In this document: one piece after another, positions 18,757 through 27,402 of the stretch
Position numbering within the stretch: position 1 is the first letter of the stretch
Layout: the number at the start of each line of letters is the position of its first letter
Assembly: GCF_004798705.1 (NCBI RefSeq)
Contig: NZ_CP039290.1
Location: 1,674,001-1,738,000 of the forward strand
Reading direction: 5' to 3'
From: Arthrobacter sp. PAMC25564
GTDB taxonomy: Bacteria > Actinomycetota > Actinomycetes > Actinomycetales > Micrococcaceae
Length of the DNA: 64,000 bases
Position numbers and translations under genes: made by a program
The notes under the pieces: generated by a model
What the model saw: only the letters and a program-made list of their open reading frames with translations
What the model was told of the DNA's origin: nothing
Databases searched by the model: none

Positions 18757-18801
18757 ACGGCGGGGGCTGCCTGGACTGGGGCCTCCGCCGTTGTTTTATT
18801 T
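18757..18801 (+). terminator. Intrinsic terminator/attenuator between lipoprotein and permease genes
   Basis: An 11-bp stem with one G-T pair (arms 18757-18767 and 18781-18791) and a 13-nt loop is followed by TTGTTTTATTT. It lies inside the ABC operon, 10 nt after the lipoprotein stop. Confidence 0.75.
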
Positions 18802-18961
18802 CCGCATATTCTTGGTGACCCGGCCCTTCGGGTGTTCTTTCGCAAGCCGCACGCCGTGAGCAAACCGGCGTCGGCCTGCACCCATAGTGAAAAGGTTCTT
18901 TGATGAACAACTCCACCGCATCCCTGGACCGGATGCTTCTCCAAGGGGGTGTGCTTCGCTG

Positions 18962-19891
18962 ATGGCGACTTACATTCTCAAGCGTTTCCTTCAACTGATT
19001 CCCGTATTCCTCGGGGCAACCCTGCTGGTCTACTTCCTGGTCTTCAGCCTCCCGGGCGATCCCATCGTGGCGCTCTTCGGGGACAAGCCCGTCAACGAGG
19101 CCGTCGCGGCCAAGCTCAGGGTCCAGTACCACCTGGACCAGCCATTCTGGATGCAATACGTGCTCTACCTGAAGAGTATCTTCACCTTTGACCTGGGCCA
19201 GGACTTCTCCGGACGCCCCATCGCCGCGGTGCTGGGCGAAGTCTTCCCGGTCACAGCGCGCCTGGCCGTCATGGCGCTGATCTTCGAAGGCGTTTTCGGC
19301 ATCGTTTTCGGCCTCATCGCCGGCCTCCGTAAGGGCAAGTTCTTCGACGCCACGGTTCTGGTGGCATCGCTGATCGTCATCGGCATCCCGATATTCGTCC
19401 TGGGCTTCCTGCTGCAGTTCACCATCGGCGTCCAGCTCGGCTGGGCCAAGCCGACCGTCAGTTCCGCCGCGACGGTCCAGGACCTGATCCTGCCGGCCAT
19501 CGTTCTGGGCCTTGCCTCCTTCGCCTATGTCCTGCGCCTGACCCGCACGTCCGTCATCGAGAACATGAACGCCGACTACGTGCGCACGGCCACCGCCAAG
19601 GGCCTGTCCCGTTTCCGCGTCGTCCGGGTGCACATCCTCCGCAACTCGCTGATTCCCGTCATCACCTTCCTTGGTGCGGACCTCGGAAGCCTGATGGGCG
19701 GAGCAATCGTCACGGAAGGCATCTTCAACGTGCCGGGCGTCGGCAACCGGCTCTACCGGGCCGTGCTCTCGGGAGAAGGACCCACGGTGGTCTCCATCGT
19801 CACCGTGCTGGTCCTCATCTACTGCCTCTCCAACCTCCTCGTTGACCTGCTGTACGCCTGGCTTGACCCAAGGATCCGCTATGACGCCTGA
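18962..19891 (+). CDS. DppB/OppB-type ABC permease, operon 2
   Basis: The 309-residue permease has the normal size for the family, in contrast to its counterpart in operon 1. It begins M-A-T-Y-I-L-K-R-F, has a periplasmic loop with F-D-L-G-Q-D-F-S-G-R-P, the EAA loop with Y-V-R-T-A-T-A-K-G-L, and ends W-L-D-P-R-I-R-Y-D-A. The ATG at 18962 was preferred to a start 75 nt upstream because the conserved family N-terminus begins there; GGGGGT lies about 12 nt before it. It overlaps the next permease by 11 nt. Confidence 0.9.
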   Translation: MATYILKRFLQLIPVFLGATLLVYFLVFSLPGDPIVALFGDKPVNEAVAAKLRVQYHLDQPFWMQYVLYLKSIFTFDLGQDFSGRPIAAVLGEVFPVTARLAVMALIFEGVFGIVFGLIAGLRKGKFFDATVLVASLIVIGIPIFVLGFLLQFTIGVQLGWAKPTVSSAATVQDLILPAIVLGLASFAYVLRLTRTSVIENMNADYVRTATAKGLSRFRVVRVHILRNSLIPVITFLGADLGSLMGGAIVTEGIFNVPGVGNRLYRAVLSGEGPTVVSIVTVLVLIYCLSNLLVDLLYAWLDPRIRYDA

Positions 19892-20876
19892 GAACAACAC
19901 ATCAAGGCACGGCGCCGCCATCGTCCGTGCAACCCGCCAGACAGAACACTTCGTTGCCGATGTGGCGGAGACGCCGCTGCAGGCAACCGACAAGGTCAAG
20001 GAAGACAATGCCCCGCTGAGCCTCTGGGGCGAGGCCTGGAAGAACCTGCGCAAGCAGCCGCTCTTCCTGATCTCCGCCTTCCTGATTCTCGTCGTCGTGG
20101 CCGTCTCGCTGTTCCCGGGTCTGTTCTCCTCGATCGACCCGTCCTCCGAGGCCTGCCAGCTGGCCAATTCCGACGGCGGCCCGGCCGCCGGCCACCCCCT
20201 GGGTTTCACCCAGCAGGGCTGTGACGTGTACGCACGGGTCATCTTCGGGACCCGCTCCTCGGTGACGGTGGGCCTGTTCACCACCATCGGTGTCCTCCTG
20301 ATCGGCGGCATCATGGGCGCCCTCGCCGGCTACTACGGCGGCTGGGTGGATGCCATCCTGGCGCGCATCAACGACATTTTCTTTGCGCTGCCGCTGATCC
20401 TCGGGGCCATCGTCCTCATGCAGCTGCCGATGTTCCGCGCGAACCGGACGGCGTGGACCCTCGTGCTCATCCTGATCACCTTCGGCTGGCCGCAGATCGC
20501 CCGGATCACCCGCGGTGCCGTGATCGAAGTCCGCAACGCAGACTTCGTCACGGCGGCCCGCTCGCTGGGCGTGTCGAAGTTCGGCGCGCTCCTGCGCCAC
20601 GTCCTGCCGAACTCGCTGGCTCCGATCATCGTCGTCGCCACGATCTCGCTGGGCACGTTCATCGTTGCCGAATCAACGCTGTCCTTCCTCGGGATCGGAC
20701 TCCCGCCGAGCGTCATGTCCTGGGGCAATGACATCCAGGCCGCGCAGGCATCACTGCGGTCCAACCCGATGCCGTTGCTTTACCCGGCCATCGCGCTGTC
20801 CATCACAGTCCTGAGCTTCATCATGCTGGGCGACGCCCTGCGTGATGCCCTCGATCCCAAAGCGCGGAAGCGATGA
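19881..20876 (+). CDS. DppC/OppC-type ABC permease, operon 2
   Basis: The 331-residue permease starts at the ATG at 19881 inside the 3' end of the preceding gene, indicating translational coupling. It has an N-terminal cytoplasmic segment of about 55 residues, a first helix, then the H-P-L-G-F-T-Q-Q-G-C-D-V-Y-A-R-V-I-F-G segment, a variant of the usual H-x-x-G-T-D-x-x-G-R-D signature. The two cysteines in the periplasmic loop (E-A-C-Q-L and G-C-D) could form a disulfide. The EAA loop and the terminal D-A-L-D-P-K-A-R motif are standard. Confidence 0.9.
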   Translation: MTPENNTSRHGAAIVRATRQTEHFVADVAETPLQATDKVKEDNAPLSLWGEAWKNLRKQPLFLISAFLILVVVAVSLFPGLFSSIDPSSEACQLANSDGGPAAGHPLGFTQQGCDVYARVIFGTRSSVTVGLFTTIGVLLIGGIMGALAGYYGGWVDAILARINDIFFALPLILGAIVLMQLPMFRANRTAWTLVLILITFGWPQIARITRGAVIEVRNADFVTAARSLGVSKFGALLRHVLPNSLAPIIVVATISLGTFIVAESTLSFLGIGLPPSVMSWGNDIQAAQASLRSNPMPLLYPAIALSITVLSFIMLGDALRDALDPKARKR

Positions 20877-20887
20877 AAGGGGACGCC

Positions 20888-22603
20888 ATGAACACCACAG
20901 TAGAAATCCTTGAAGAGGGTTACTCCACCGAGCGTCCGCTGCTTGAAATCAAGGACCTCGCGATCAGCTTCGCCACCAGTAACGGTGACGTTCAGGCCGT
21001 GCGGAACGCGCACCTGACCATCATGCCCGGCGAGACCGTAGCCATTGTGGGCGAGTCCGGTTCCGGAAAGTCGACGACGGCGCTGGCCGCCATCGGCCTG
21101 CTTCCGGGCAACGGCCGCGTCTCCGCCGGCCGGATCCTTTTCGACGGCGAGGACATCTCCCACGCCAGCGAAAAACGGATGATCGAACTCCGGGGAAACA
21201 GCATCGGCATGGTCCCGCAGGACCCGATGTCCAACCTCAACCCGGTGTGGAAGATCGGCTTCCAGGTCCGCGAGACGCTGAAGGCCAACGGGCTGCCCAG
21301 CGGCCCCGACGATGTCGCCAAGGTCCTGTCCGAGGCAGGGTTGCCGGACGCGGCACGGCGGGCCAAGCAGTACCCGCACGAGTTCTCCGGCGGCATGCGC
21401 CAGCGCGCGCTGATCGCCATCGGGCTCTCCTGCCAGCCCCGCCTGCTGATCGCAGACGAGCCGACGTCGGCCCTGGACGTGACGGTGCAGCGCCAGATCC
21501 TCGATCACCTGGAAAAGATGACCGCGGAACTGGGAACCGCAGTACTGCTGATCACCCACGACCTCGGCCTGGCCGCCGAGCGCGCCGACAAGGTCGTGGT
21601 CATGTACCGCGGGCAGGTTGTCGAATCCGGGCCGTCGCTGGAGCTGCTGCAGAACCCGCAGCACCCCTACACCCAGCGGCTGGTGGCCTCGGCGCCGTCG
21701 CTGGCGTCCCGGCGCATCCAGGCGGCCAAGGAACTCGGCATCGAATCGGAGGAACTGCTCACGCCCGGAGAGGACGTAGCGGTCGAGCCCGCCCTGACCG
21801 AAGAAGTGCTCCAGATCCGGAACCTGAGCAAGGTCTTCAAACTGCGCTCAGGATTCGGCCGGGCAACGGACTTCACCGCCGTGGACGACGTTTCCTTCAG
21901 CGTCAGGCGAGGAACCACGACGGCGATCGTGGGGGAGTCGGGCTCCGGCAAGTCCACCGTGGCGCAGATGGTCCTGAACCTCCTGGCGCCCACGTCCGGC
22001 AAGATCATCTTTGACGGCGTTGACACCTCCACGCTGAACAACAAGGAGATCTTCGCCTTCCGCCGCCGCGTGCAGCCGATCTTCCAGGACCCGTACGGCT
22101 CCCTGGACCCGATGTACAACATCTTCAGGACCATCGAGGAACCGCTGCGGACCCACAAGATCGGGGACAAGGCCAGCCGCGAGAGGAAGGTCCGCGAACT
22201 GCTGGACCAGGTGGCCCTGCCGCAGTCCACCATGCAGCGGTACCCCAACGAGCTCTCCGGCGGCCAGCGCCAGCGAGTCGCGATTGCGCGGGCCCTGGCC
22301 CTGGACCCCGAAGTGATCATCTGCGACGAAGCCGTCTCCGCCCTGGACGTCCTGGTGCAGGCACAGGTGCTGAACCTGCTCGCCGAGCTGCAGTCAAGGC
22401 TGGGCCTGACGTACCTGTTCATCACCCATGACCTCGCGGTGGTCCGGCAGATCGCCGACCACGTCTGCGTGATGGAAAAGGGCAAGCTGGTCGAAACGGG
22501 TTCCACGGATGATGTCTTTGACTCGCCACAGCGGGATTACACCAAGGCCCTGCTCAACGCCATCCCGGGTGCCGGCCTCATGCTGCCCCCGGAAGTTGCC
22601 TGA
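20888..22603 (+). CDS. Fused double-ATPase subunit of a peptide-type ABC transporter, operon 2
   Basis: The 571-residue protein has two ABC ATPase halves. The first carries G-E-S-G-S-G-K-S at about 55-62, an unusual Q-loop V-P-Q-D-P-M-S-N and the signature F-S-G-G-M-R-Q-R. The second has G-E-S-G-S-G-K-S, F-Q-D-P-Y-G-S-L-D-P, L-S-G-G-Q-R-Q-R and Walker B V-I-I-C-D-E-A-V-S. Having D-E-A rather than D-E-P after Walker B is common in DppF-type halves. The ATG at 20888 follows AAAGGGGA with good spacing. An ATG at 20873 overlapping the permease stop would add five residues. It closes the second cassette. Confidence 0.92.
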   Translation: MNTTVEILEEGYSTERPLLEIKDLAISFATSNGDVQAVRNAHLTIMPGETVAIVGESGSGKSTTALAAIGLLPGNGRVSAGRILFDGEDISHASEKRMIELRGNSIGMVPQDPMSNLNPVWKIGFQVRETLKANGLPSGPDDVAKVLSEAGLPDAARRAKQYPHEFSGGMRQRALIAIGLSCQPRLLIADEPTSALDVTVQRQILDHLEKMTAELGTAVLLITHDLGLAAERADKVVVMYRGQVVESGPSLELLQNPQHPYTQRLVASAPSLASRRIQAAKELGIESEELLTPGEDVAVEPALTEEVLQIRNLSKVFKLRSGFGRATDFTAVDDVSFSVRRGTTTAIVGESGSGKSTVAQMVLNLLAPTSGKIIFDGVDTSTLNNKEIFAFRRRVQPIFQDPYGSLDPMYNIFRTIEEPLRTHKIGDKASRERKVRELLDQVALPQSTMQRYPNELSGGQRQRVAIARALALDPEVIICDEAVSALDVLVQAQVLNLLAELQSRLGLTYLFITHDLAVVRQIADHVCVMEKGKLVETGSTDDVFDSPQRDYTKALLNAIPGAGLMLPPEVA

Positions 22604-22628
22604 GCCCGGCCGGAACCTGTAACACGCC

Positions 22629-22666
22629 GGAGCCGGTGTCCACCCTGCGGGGCGGGCGCCGGCTCC
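22629..22666. terminator. Convergent-gene hairpin
   Basis: An 8-bp stem (GGAGCCGG at 22629-22636 and CCGGCTCC at 22659-22666) lies in the gap between the ABC ATPase gene and the convergent hydrolase gene. There is no T-run. Confidence 0.45.
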
Positions 22667-22673
22667 CGTCGCG

Positions 22674-22706
22674 TCCTGCCGCGATCCTGCCGCGATCCTG
22701 CCGCGG
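22674..22706. repeat. 11-bp tandem repeat, three copies
   Basis: Units of TCCTGCCGCGA begin at 22674, 22685 and 22696; the last copy differs in its final base. They fill the remaining intergenic space before the hydrolase stop. Confidence 0.85.
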
Positions 22707-22719
22707 AGGTCCGGGGTGG

Positions 22720-23601
22720 TCAGTAGCCGGCGGCCGGCTGCGCTTCCGCGGCGTCCTTTGCCTCCAGCCCGAGCGCCTTCAGCCTCGCGGCGAGCAGGAT
22801 GCCCAGGGTGTCATGCCCCGTGGCGGTCATGTGGAGGCCGTCTGCCAGCAGCCCGGTCAGCTTGTACCGGGTCAGCCAGTCCCCGACGCTGACGAACGGA
22901 ATACCGTTCTTCTGCGCAATCGTTCCCAGCAGGGTGTCGACCTGGGTGCGGCGGCCGCCACCGTAGTTTGCTCCGCGGGCGAGCGTGCCGACCATCACGA
23001 AATCACTCCCCGGGTAGCGCTGCTGAAGGGTGCTGATCAGCTGCTCTGCATTGGAGACGATCTGGGCGTCGGTTGCCCCCTGTGCCGCATCATTCCCGCC
23101 GCCCTCGATGACCACCAGGGGCGGTGCGCCGGACGGCAGTTTCCAGTCGCCCCGCTGCAGGGCGGTGATGTAATTGCCGGTTTTGCCGTTGGAGGCCACG
23201 AATCCGGTCCCGCCCAGCCCGCAGAAGAATCCGGTCCCGCCCAGCCCGCAGAAGAAGGGCTTGTAGCCCAAGGCGGCGAGAGCCTGCCGGGGCCACGCGT
23301 TGGCCGGCTCGGACTGGGAATCGCCGATCAGCACGGCCGTGTGGCGGATATCCTCCACAATGACCTCGTCGCGGCCGTTCGCGGGGTTCCGGAGCACCGA
23401 GCCGGGCGGCAACGTGGCGGGGGTGGTAGTGTCGCCCGGCGTGCGGGAGGAACTGCCGTGGATGGCCTGGACGGATCCCGTACGGGAGCCAGGGGCGGCG
23501 TCGGGGTTCTGGGAAGGCGGGGCCTGTCCGCAGCCGCCCAGAACGACGCCAAGGACGAACATCGGTGCGGCCAAACGGAACAGGGCCGAGGCGTTGCGCA
23601 T
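22720..23601 (-). CDS. SGNH/GDSL-type hydrolase lipoprotein
   Basis: The 293-residue protein has a lipoprotein signal peptide ending L-G-G-C (Cys at about 24) and then a low-complexity linker. The SGNH domain follows: block I I-G-D-S-Q-S with the nucleophilic Ser, a block III-like G-G-G-N-D-A-A, and block V D-G-L-H-M-T with the catalytic Asp/His. Such enzymes are esterases or deacylases acting on cell-envelope esters. The family is related to proteins annotated as GDSL lipase or cell-wall acetylesterase. Between blocks I and III lies a perfect 27-bp tandem duplication adding F-C-G-L-G-G-T-G-F. An SD GGAGA precedes the ATG. Confidence 0.82.
   Translation of the reverse strand: MRNASALFRLAAPMFVLGVVLGGCGQAPPSQNPDAAPGSRTGSVQAIHGSSSRTPGDTTTPATLPPGSVLRNPANGRDEVIVEDIRHTAVLIGDSQSEPANAWPRQALAALGYKPFFCGLGGTGFFCGLGGTGFVASNGKTGNYITALQRGDWKLPSGAPPLVVIEGGGNDAAQGATDAQIVSNAEQLISTLQQRYPGSDFVMVGTLARGANYGGGRRTQVDTLLGTIAQKNGIPFVSVGDWLTRYKLTGLLADGLHMTATGHDTLGILLAARLKALGLEAKDAAEAQPAAGY
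23200..23253. repeat. 27-bp perfect in-frame tandem duplication in the SGNH hydrolase
   Basis: Two identical 27-bp copies (23200-23226 and 23227-23253) encode the nonapeptide F-C-G-L-G-G-T-G-F twice. The absence of any difference between copies suggests a recent slippage event. Confidence 0.9.
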
Positions 23602-23763
23602 TGATGTCTCCGGGCTGGCTTGCTGCTACCTGAGCAATGATGGTGCATGCAGTCCGGAAAGACCAGTGACTTTACTCACGGTTACCCCCCTGATTCCGCG
23701 CTCTGGCCGCTGCGGCGGGCACCGGCCGTTTTCGGTTTTTAGGCCAATAAATGCACTAGCGCT

Positions 23764-23769
23764 TAGACT
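23764..23769 (+). promoter_or_regulatory. Candidate -10 box for typA
   Basis: TAGACT lies about 100 nt upstream of typA in the 270-bp divergent gap. No convincing -35 was seen. Confidence 0.35.
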
Positions 23770-23871
23770 GGTACTAGGTGCCCTGTGCCAAAAGGGCTTA
23801 TCCGTCGTGCGTTCCGGTTGGAAATGTCGCGATACAACAGCTGACTTCACCACTGAATCGAGCAATAACGC

Positions 23872-25800
23872 ATGTCTGAAACCACCACCAACACCGCGGT
23901 AGCCACTGCATCGCGCAGTGACCTGCGCAACGTCGCGATCGTGGCCCACGTTGACCACGGCAAGACCACCCTGGTCGACGCCATGCTCAAGCAGACCAAC
24001 TCCTTTGCCGCCCACAACCACCTCGAAGACCGCGTCATGGACTCCGGTGACCTGGAACGCGAAAAGGGCATCACCATCCTGGCCAAGAACACCACGGTGG
24101 CCTACAACGGACCGTCCTCCAACGGCGAGACCATCACGATCAACGTGATTGACACCCCCGGCCACGCTGACTTCGGCGGCGAGGTCGAGCGCGGCCTGTC
24201 CATGGTTGACGGCGTCGTCCTCCTCGTCGACGCTTCCGAGGGCCCGCTGCCCCAGACCCGCTTCGTGCTGCGCAAGGCCCTGGCCGCGCACCTGCCGGTC
24301 ATCCTCCTGGTCAACAAGACCGACCGCCCCGACGCGCGGATCGACGAAGTTGTCCACGAGTCCATGGACCTCCTCCTGGGCCTGGCCTCCGACCTGGCCG
24401 ACGAGGTTCCGGACCTTGACCTGGACAAGATCCTCAACGTCCCCGTCGTCTACGCCGCCGCCAAGGTTGGCCGTGCCTCCCTCGAGCAGCCGGCCGACGG
24501 CTCCGCTCCGGACAACGAGGACCTGGAACCGCTGTTCAAGGCCATCATCGAGCACATCCCGGCCCCGACCTACAACCCGAACGGTGTCCTGCAGGCGCAC
24601 GTCACCAACCTGGACGCCTCGCCGTTCCTGGGCCGCCTGGCGCTCCTGCGCATCTACAACGGCACCCTGCGCAAGGGCCAGACCGTTGCCTGGGCACGTG
24701 CCAACGGTGAACTGAAGAACGTCAAGATCACCGAACTGCTCGCCACCAAGGCCCTCGACCGTGTGCCGGCCGAGTCCGCCGGCCCGGGCGAGATCGTCGC
24801 CGTCGCCGGTATCGAGGACATCACCATCGGTGAGACCCTGACCGACGTCGACAACCCGCAGCCGCTGCCGCTGATCACGGTTGACGATCCGGCCATCTCC
24901 ATGACCATCGGTATCAACACCTCGCCGCTGGCCGGCCGGGTCAAGGGCGCCAAGGTCACGGCCCGCCAGGTCAAGGACCGCCTGGACAAGGAACTGATCG
25001 GTAACGTCTCCATCAAGGTGCTCCCGACCGAGCGCCCGGATGCCTGGGAGGTCCAGGGACGTGGCGAGCTCGCGCTGGCCATCCTCGTTGAGCAGATGCG
25101 CCGCGAAGGCTTCGAACTGACCGTCGGCAAGCCGCAGGTCGTCACGAAGACCATCGACGGCAAGATCAATGAGCCGATGGAGCACATGACCATCGACGTA
25201 CCGGAAGAGTACCTCGGCGCCGTCACGCAGCTCATGGCTGCCCGCAAGGGCCGCATGACCAACATGGCCAACCACGGCACCGGCTGGTGCCGCATGGAGT
25301 TCATCGTTCCGGCCCGTGGCCTGATCGGCTTCCGCACCAAGTTCCTCACGGACACCCGCGGCGCCGGCATCGCAGCCTCCATCTCCGAGGGCTACGAGCC
25401 CTGGGCCGGCCCGATCGAGTACCGCACCAACGGTTCGATGATCGCCGACCGCGCCGGTGTGGTGACGCCGTTCGCCATGATCAACCTGCAGGAGCGTGGC
25501 TCCTTCTTCGTCAAGCCCACCTCCGAGGTTTACGAGGGCATGATCGTCGGCGAGAACTCCCGCGCCGACGACATGGATGTGAACATCACGAAGGAAAAGA
25601 AGCTCACCAACATGCGTGCAGCCTCCTCGGACACCTTCGAGAACCTGACGCCGCCACGCGACCTGACCCTCGAAGAGTCCCTCGAGTTCGCCCGTGAAGA
25701 CGAGTGTGTCGAGGTGACCCCGGAATCCATCCGCATCCGGAAGCTCATCCTGGACGTCAACGAGCGCAACAAGGCCAACCGCTCACGCGCCAAGTCCTAG
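23872..25800 (+). CDS. typA: Translational GTPase TypA/BipA
   Basis: The 642-residue protein contains the G1 loop A-H-V-D-H-G-K-T at 25-32, G2 with E-R-E-K-G-I-T-I, G3 D-T-P-G-H-A-D and G4 N-K-T-D. It also has the EF-G-like domains and the TypA-specific C-terminal region (G-R-M-T-N-M, R-G-L-I-G-F-R, and late [15 protein letters not shown]). It is a ribosome-associated GTPase important for 50S assembly and growth at low temperature or under stress. Length is normal. The SD is weak (GAGCAATAA). Confidence 0.96.
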   Translation: MSETTTNTAVATASRSDLRNVAIVAHVDHGKTTLVDAMLKQTNSFAAHNHLEDRVMDSGDLEREKGITILAKNTTVAYNGPSSNGETITINVIDTPGHADFGGEVERGLSMVDGVVLLVDASEGPLPQTRFVLRKALAAHLPVILLVNKTDRPDARIDEVVHESMDLLLGLASDLADEVPDLDLDKILNVPVVYAAAKVGRASLEQPADGSAPDNEDLEPLFKAIIEHIPAPTYNPNGVLQAHVTNLDASPFLGRLALLRIYNGTLRKGQTVAWARANGELKNVKITELLATKALDRVPAESAGPGEIVAVAGIEDITIGETLTDVDNPQPLPLITVDDPAISMTIGINTSPLAGRVKGAKVTARQVKDRLDKELIGNVSIKVLPTERPDAWEVQGRGELALAILVEQMRREGFELTVGKPQVVTKTIDGKINEPMEHMTIDVPEEYLGAVTQLMAARKGRMTNMANHGTGWCRMEFIVPARGLIGFRTKFLTDTRGAGIAASISEGYEPWAGPIEYRTNGSMIADRAGVVTPFAMINLQERGSFFVKPTSEVYEGMIVGENSRADDMDVNITKEKKLTNMRAASSDTFENLTPPRDLTLEESLEFAREDECVEVTPESIRIRKLILDVNERNKANRSRAKS

Positions 25801-25802
25801 TT

Positions 25803-25819
25803 CCAGCGGTCTTCGCTGG
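25803..25819 (+). terminator. Small hairpin after typA
   Basis: A 6-bp stem CCAGCG/CGCTGG with a 5-nt loop begins 3 nt after the typA stop. It is short and lacks a T-run. Confidence 0.3.
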
Positions 25820-25834
25820 CGCAACGGATCATTT

Positions 25835-26233
25835 GTGAATAAAGGAGCTGCCGGTACGGCAGGCGGCATTGCCGCCGCCGTGCCGGCAGCTCTTTTTGTA
25901 GCCGTGGCAGGCACCGCCCTGCACCGGAACGACGTCCTGGTGGCCGGCGTCGGGCTTCCCTGGGGTGCGGTTGCCGCGTTGCTGCTGCTGGCCTCCGTGG
26001 AGCTGTGGCTCGGAGCGGCGTTCCACTCGGTGATTCCGACGGCGGCCTGCGGGATCCTCTGCTACGGACTGACGGGCTGGTGGAGCACCCTGGCGACCGG
26101 CAAGCGGCTCCTGATCGGTGACACCGCCGGGAATCTCTGGATCTACGGCATCGCAGCCGTCACGGTGGCCATGCTGGCCTGGTGCAGGCGCTACCGGCTG
26201 CCGCGGGACCAGGTTCCCAGCCCGCCTGGCTGA
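25835..26233 (+). CDS. Small uncharacterised integral membrane protein
   Basis: The 132-residue protein begins at a GTG 34 nt after typA and has four hydrophobic segments (about 6-24, 32-52, 56-78 and 90-110), with a short basic C-terminus (R-R-Y-R-L-P-R-D-Q). No functional motif was recognised. It resembles in size and layout the small four-helix proteins of the DUF6113 type found near fdxA in other Actinobacteria, but this is only a guess. Its coding bias fits the surroundings, and the short gap suggests co-transcription with typA. Confidence 0.6.
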   Translation: MNKGAAGTAGGIAAAVPAALFVAVAGTALHRNDVLVAGVGLPWGAVAALLLLASVELWLGAAFHSVIPTAACGILCYGLTGWWSTLATGKRLLIGDTAGNLWIYGIAAVTVAMLAWCRRYRLPRDQVPSPPG

Positions 26234-26461
26234 TGCCTGCCGCGCTTCCCGGCTGCCCGGCCTCCCGTGGGACATGCCCATTCTTCGGCACCGCGGGCGG
26301 GCATAGCGGCACCATGCCCACCGCTGGCGCGCAGCGGGGGACATGCTCATGCGTGGCCGTGGGACATGCTCTTCCGCTGTTTGGCTGCCGGGACATGCAC
26401 TTGTGCACATAGCGTCCGAGGCGCCTAGCCTGCCCGCGTCCGACGGCGACACCATGGCCGA
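26234..26461. repeat. Intergenic cluster of GGGACATGC repeats upstream of the AbiEi/DUF559 gene
   Basis: This non-coding stretch has four copies of GGGACATG on the + strand, at 26269-26276, 26338-26345, 26361-26368 and 26390-26397. All are followed by C and separated by unrelated spacers. A further inverted pair GGGCAT/ATGCCC occurs at 26299-26304 and 26314-26319. Short open frames here lack initiation signals and family features. Confidence 0.75.
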
Positions 26462-27274
26462 ATGGTCAATATCATCGAAGTGCTCTCAAGATACGACGGC
26501 GTCGCGCGCGCCAAGCATCTGGCCGCTGCGGGGGTGTCCGACTTCCAGCTTAAGGCTGCCATGTCCAGTGGCGTCGTTGCCCGCGTGTCCCGGGGTGTCT
26601 ATGCGCTGCCCGGTGCCGACGCGCTGCTGGTTGCCATCCGCTCGCTGCCGGCCGAGCCGGCCTGCGTCACGGCTGCGCAGTTCCAGCAGGGGCTCTGGGT
26701 TCTTGAAGCCCCCGCGTGGCCGCACATTGCACTGACCCACAGCCGGCGCTACGAGGGGTTCGTCTGCCACAGATCGGCGGCACCGCCGACTCTGATGGAC
26801 TCCGTGGTCCAAAGCCTGCGATGTCTGCCGGACCTTGACGGACTGGTCATTGCCGAATCCGCCGTCGTACTCAAAGGCCTGCCGCTGTCCGGGCTGCGCC
26901 GCCGGCTCGATGGCAGGAACGATGCGAGGGCACGCCGGATCGTGGCCGGAATCGTCCCGCAATCGCAGTCCATCATCGAGTGCATGGCCAGGTTTCTCTT
27001 GCGGCGGGCAGGCTTCCATGTCGAATCCCAGGTGAATGTGCCCGGCATGGGGCATCTGGACCTCATGGTCGATGGCAGGCTCGGGATCGAGACAGACGGG
27101 GCCGGATTCCACATGGACAGGACGAGCTTCGAAGAGGACCGGCGGCGATGGAACGTGACTACCAGGCTGGGGATCCCCACTCTGGTAGTGAGCTACCCGC
27201 TGCTCAGGAACCGCCCGGAGGAATTCATTGCCATGGTCCACGACACGCTGGACAGGCTGTCCGCTGCGGCTTAG
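26462..27274 (+). CDS. AbiEi-like winged-helix plus DUF559 (Vsr-like nuclease fold) protein
   Basis: The 270-residue protein has two parts. Residues 1-55 look like the AbiEi antitoxin-type winged helix (I-E-V-L-S-R-Y-D-G-V-A-R, then V-A-R-V-S-R-G-V-Y-A-L-P). Residues 165-265 look like DUF559, a PD-(D/E)XK/Vsr-type nuclease fold, with E173, D200 in H-L-D-L, E210 and D212 in I-E-T-D-G, and H217. The family is common in Actinobacteria and its function has not been established as far as I know. No toxin partner (AbiEii) is adjacent. Both flanks carry GGGACATG palindromic repeats pointing toward the gene. The initiation signal is weak (ATGGCCGAATGGTC), so the exact start is uncertain. Confidence 0.75.
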   Translation: MVNIIEVLSRYDGVARAKHLAAAGVSDFQLKAAMSSGVVARVSRGVYALPGADALLVAIRSLPAEPACVTAAQFQQGLWVLEAPAWPHIALTHSRRYEGFVCHRSAAPPTLMDSVVQSLRCLPDLDGLVIAESAVVLKGLPLSGLRRRLDGRNDARARRIVAGIVPQSQSIIECMARFLLRRAGFHVESQVNVPGMGHLDLMVDGRLGIETDGAGFHMDRTSFEEDRRRWNVTTRLGIPTLVVSYPLLRNRPEEFIAMVHDTLDRLSAAA

Positions 27275-27277
27275 CAG

Positions 27278-27390
27278 TGGACATGTCCCATGCGATGGCC
27301 TGACCACCAGTGGACATGTCCCACTCCTGCGGCGGCGACCGGACATCTCCTGGCAATGCCCGCCGGCGGGAGCCAGGGGAGGGCATGTCC
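27278..27390. repeat. Downstream palindromic GGACATGTCC repeats
   Basis: TGGACATGTCCCA occurs twice (27278-27290 and 27311-27323), each carrying GGGACATG on the minus strand. Degenerate copies follow: GGACATCTCC at 27341 and GGGCATGTCC at 27381. The first begins 4 nt after the stop of the DUF559 gene. Confidence 0.8.
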
Positions 27391-27402
27391 ATTGGTGAAG
27401 CC

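Noticed and set aside
17025..18944. 639-residue frame antisense to the second ABC lipoprotein
   Set aside because: The lipoprotein with its lipobox and SD is unambiguous, and the antisense product has shadow-type composition.
23200..23253. Frameshift in the SGNH hydrolase
   Set aside because: The tandem duplication is exactly 27 bp, so the reading frame is kept and all catalytic blocks remain in one frame.
26118..26412. Small open frames on both strands between the membrane protein and the DUF559 gene
   Set aside because: They overlap the repeats, have no SD and show no family resemblance. Their length is expected by chance at this GC content.
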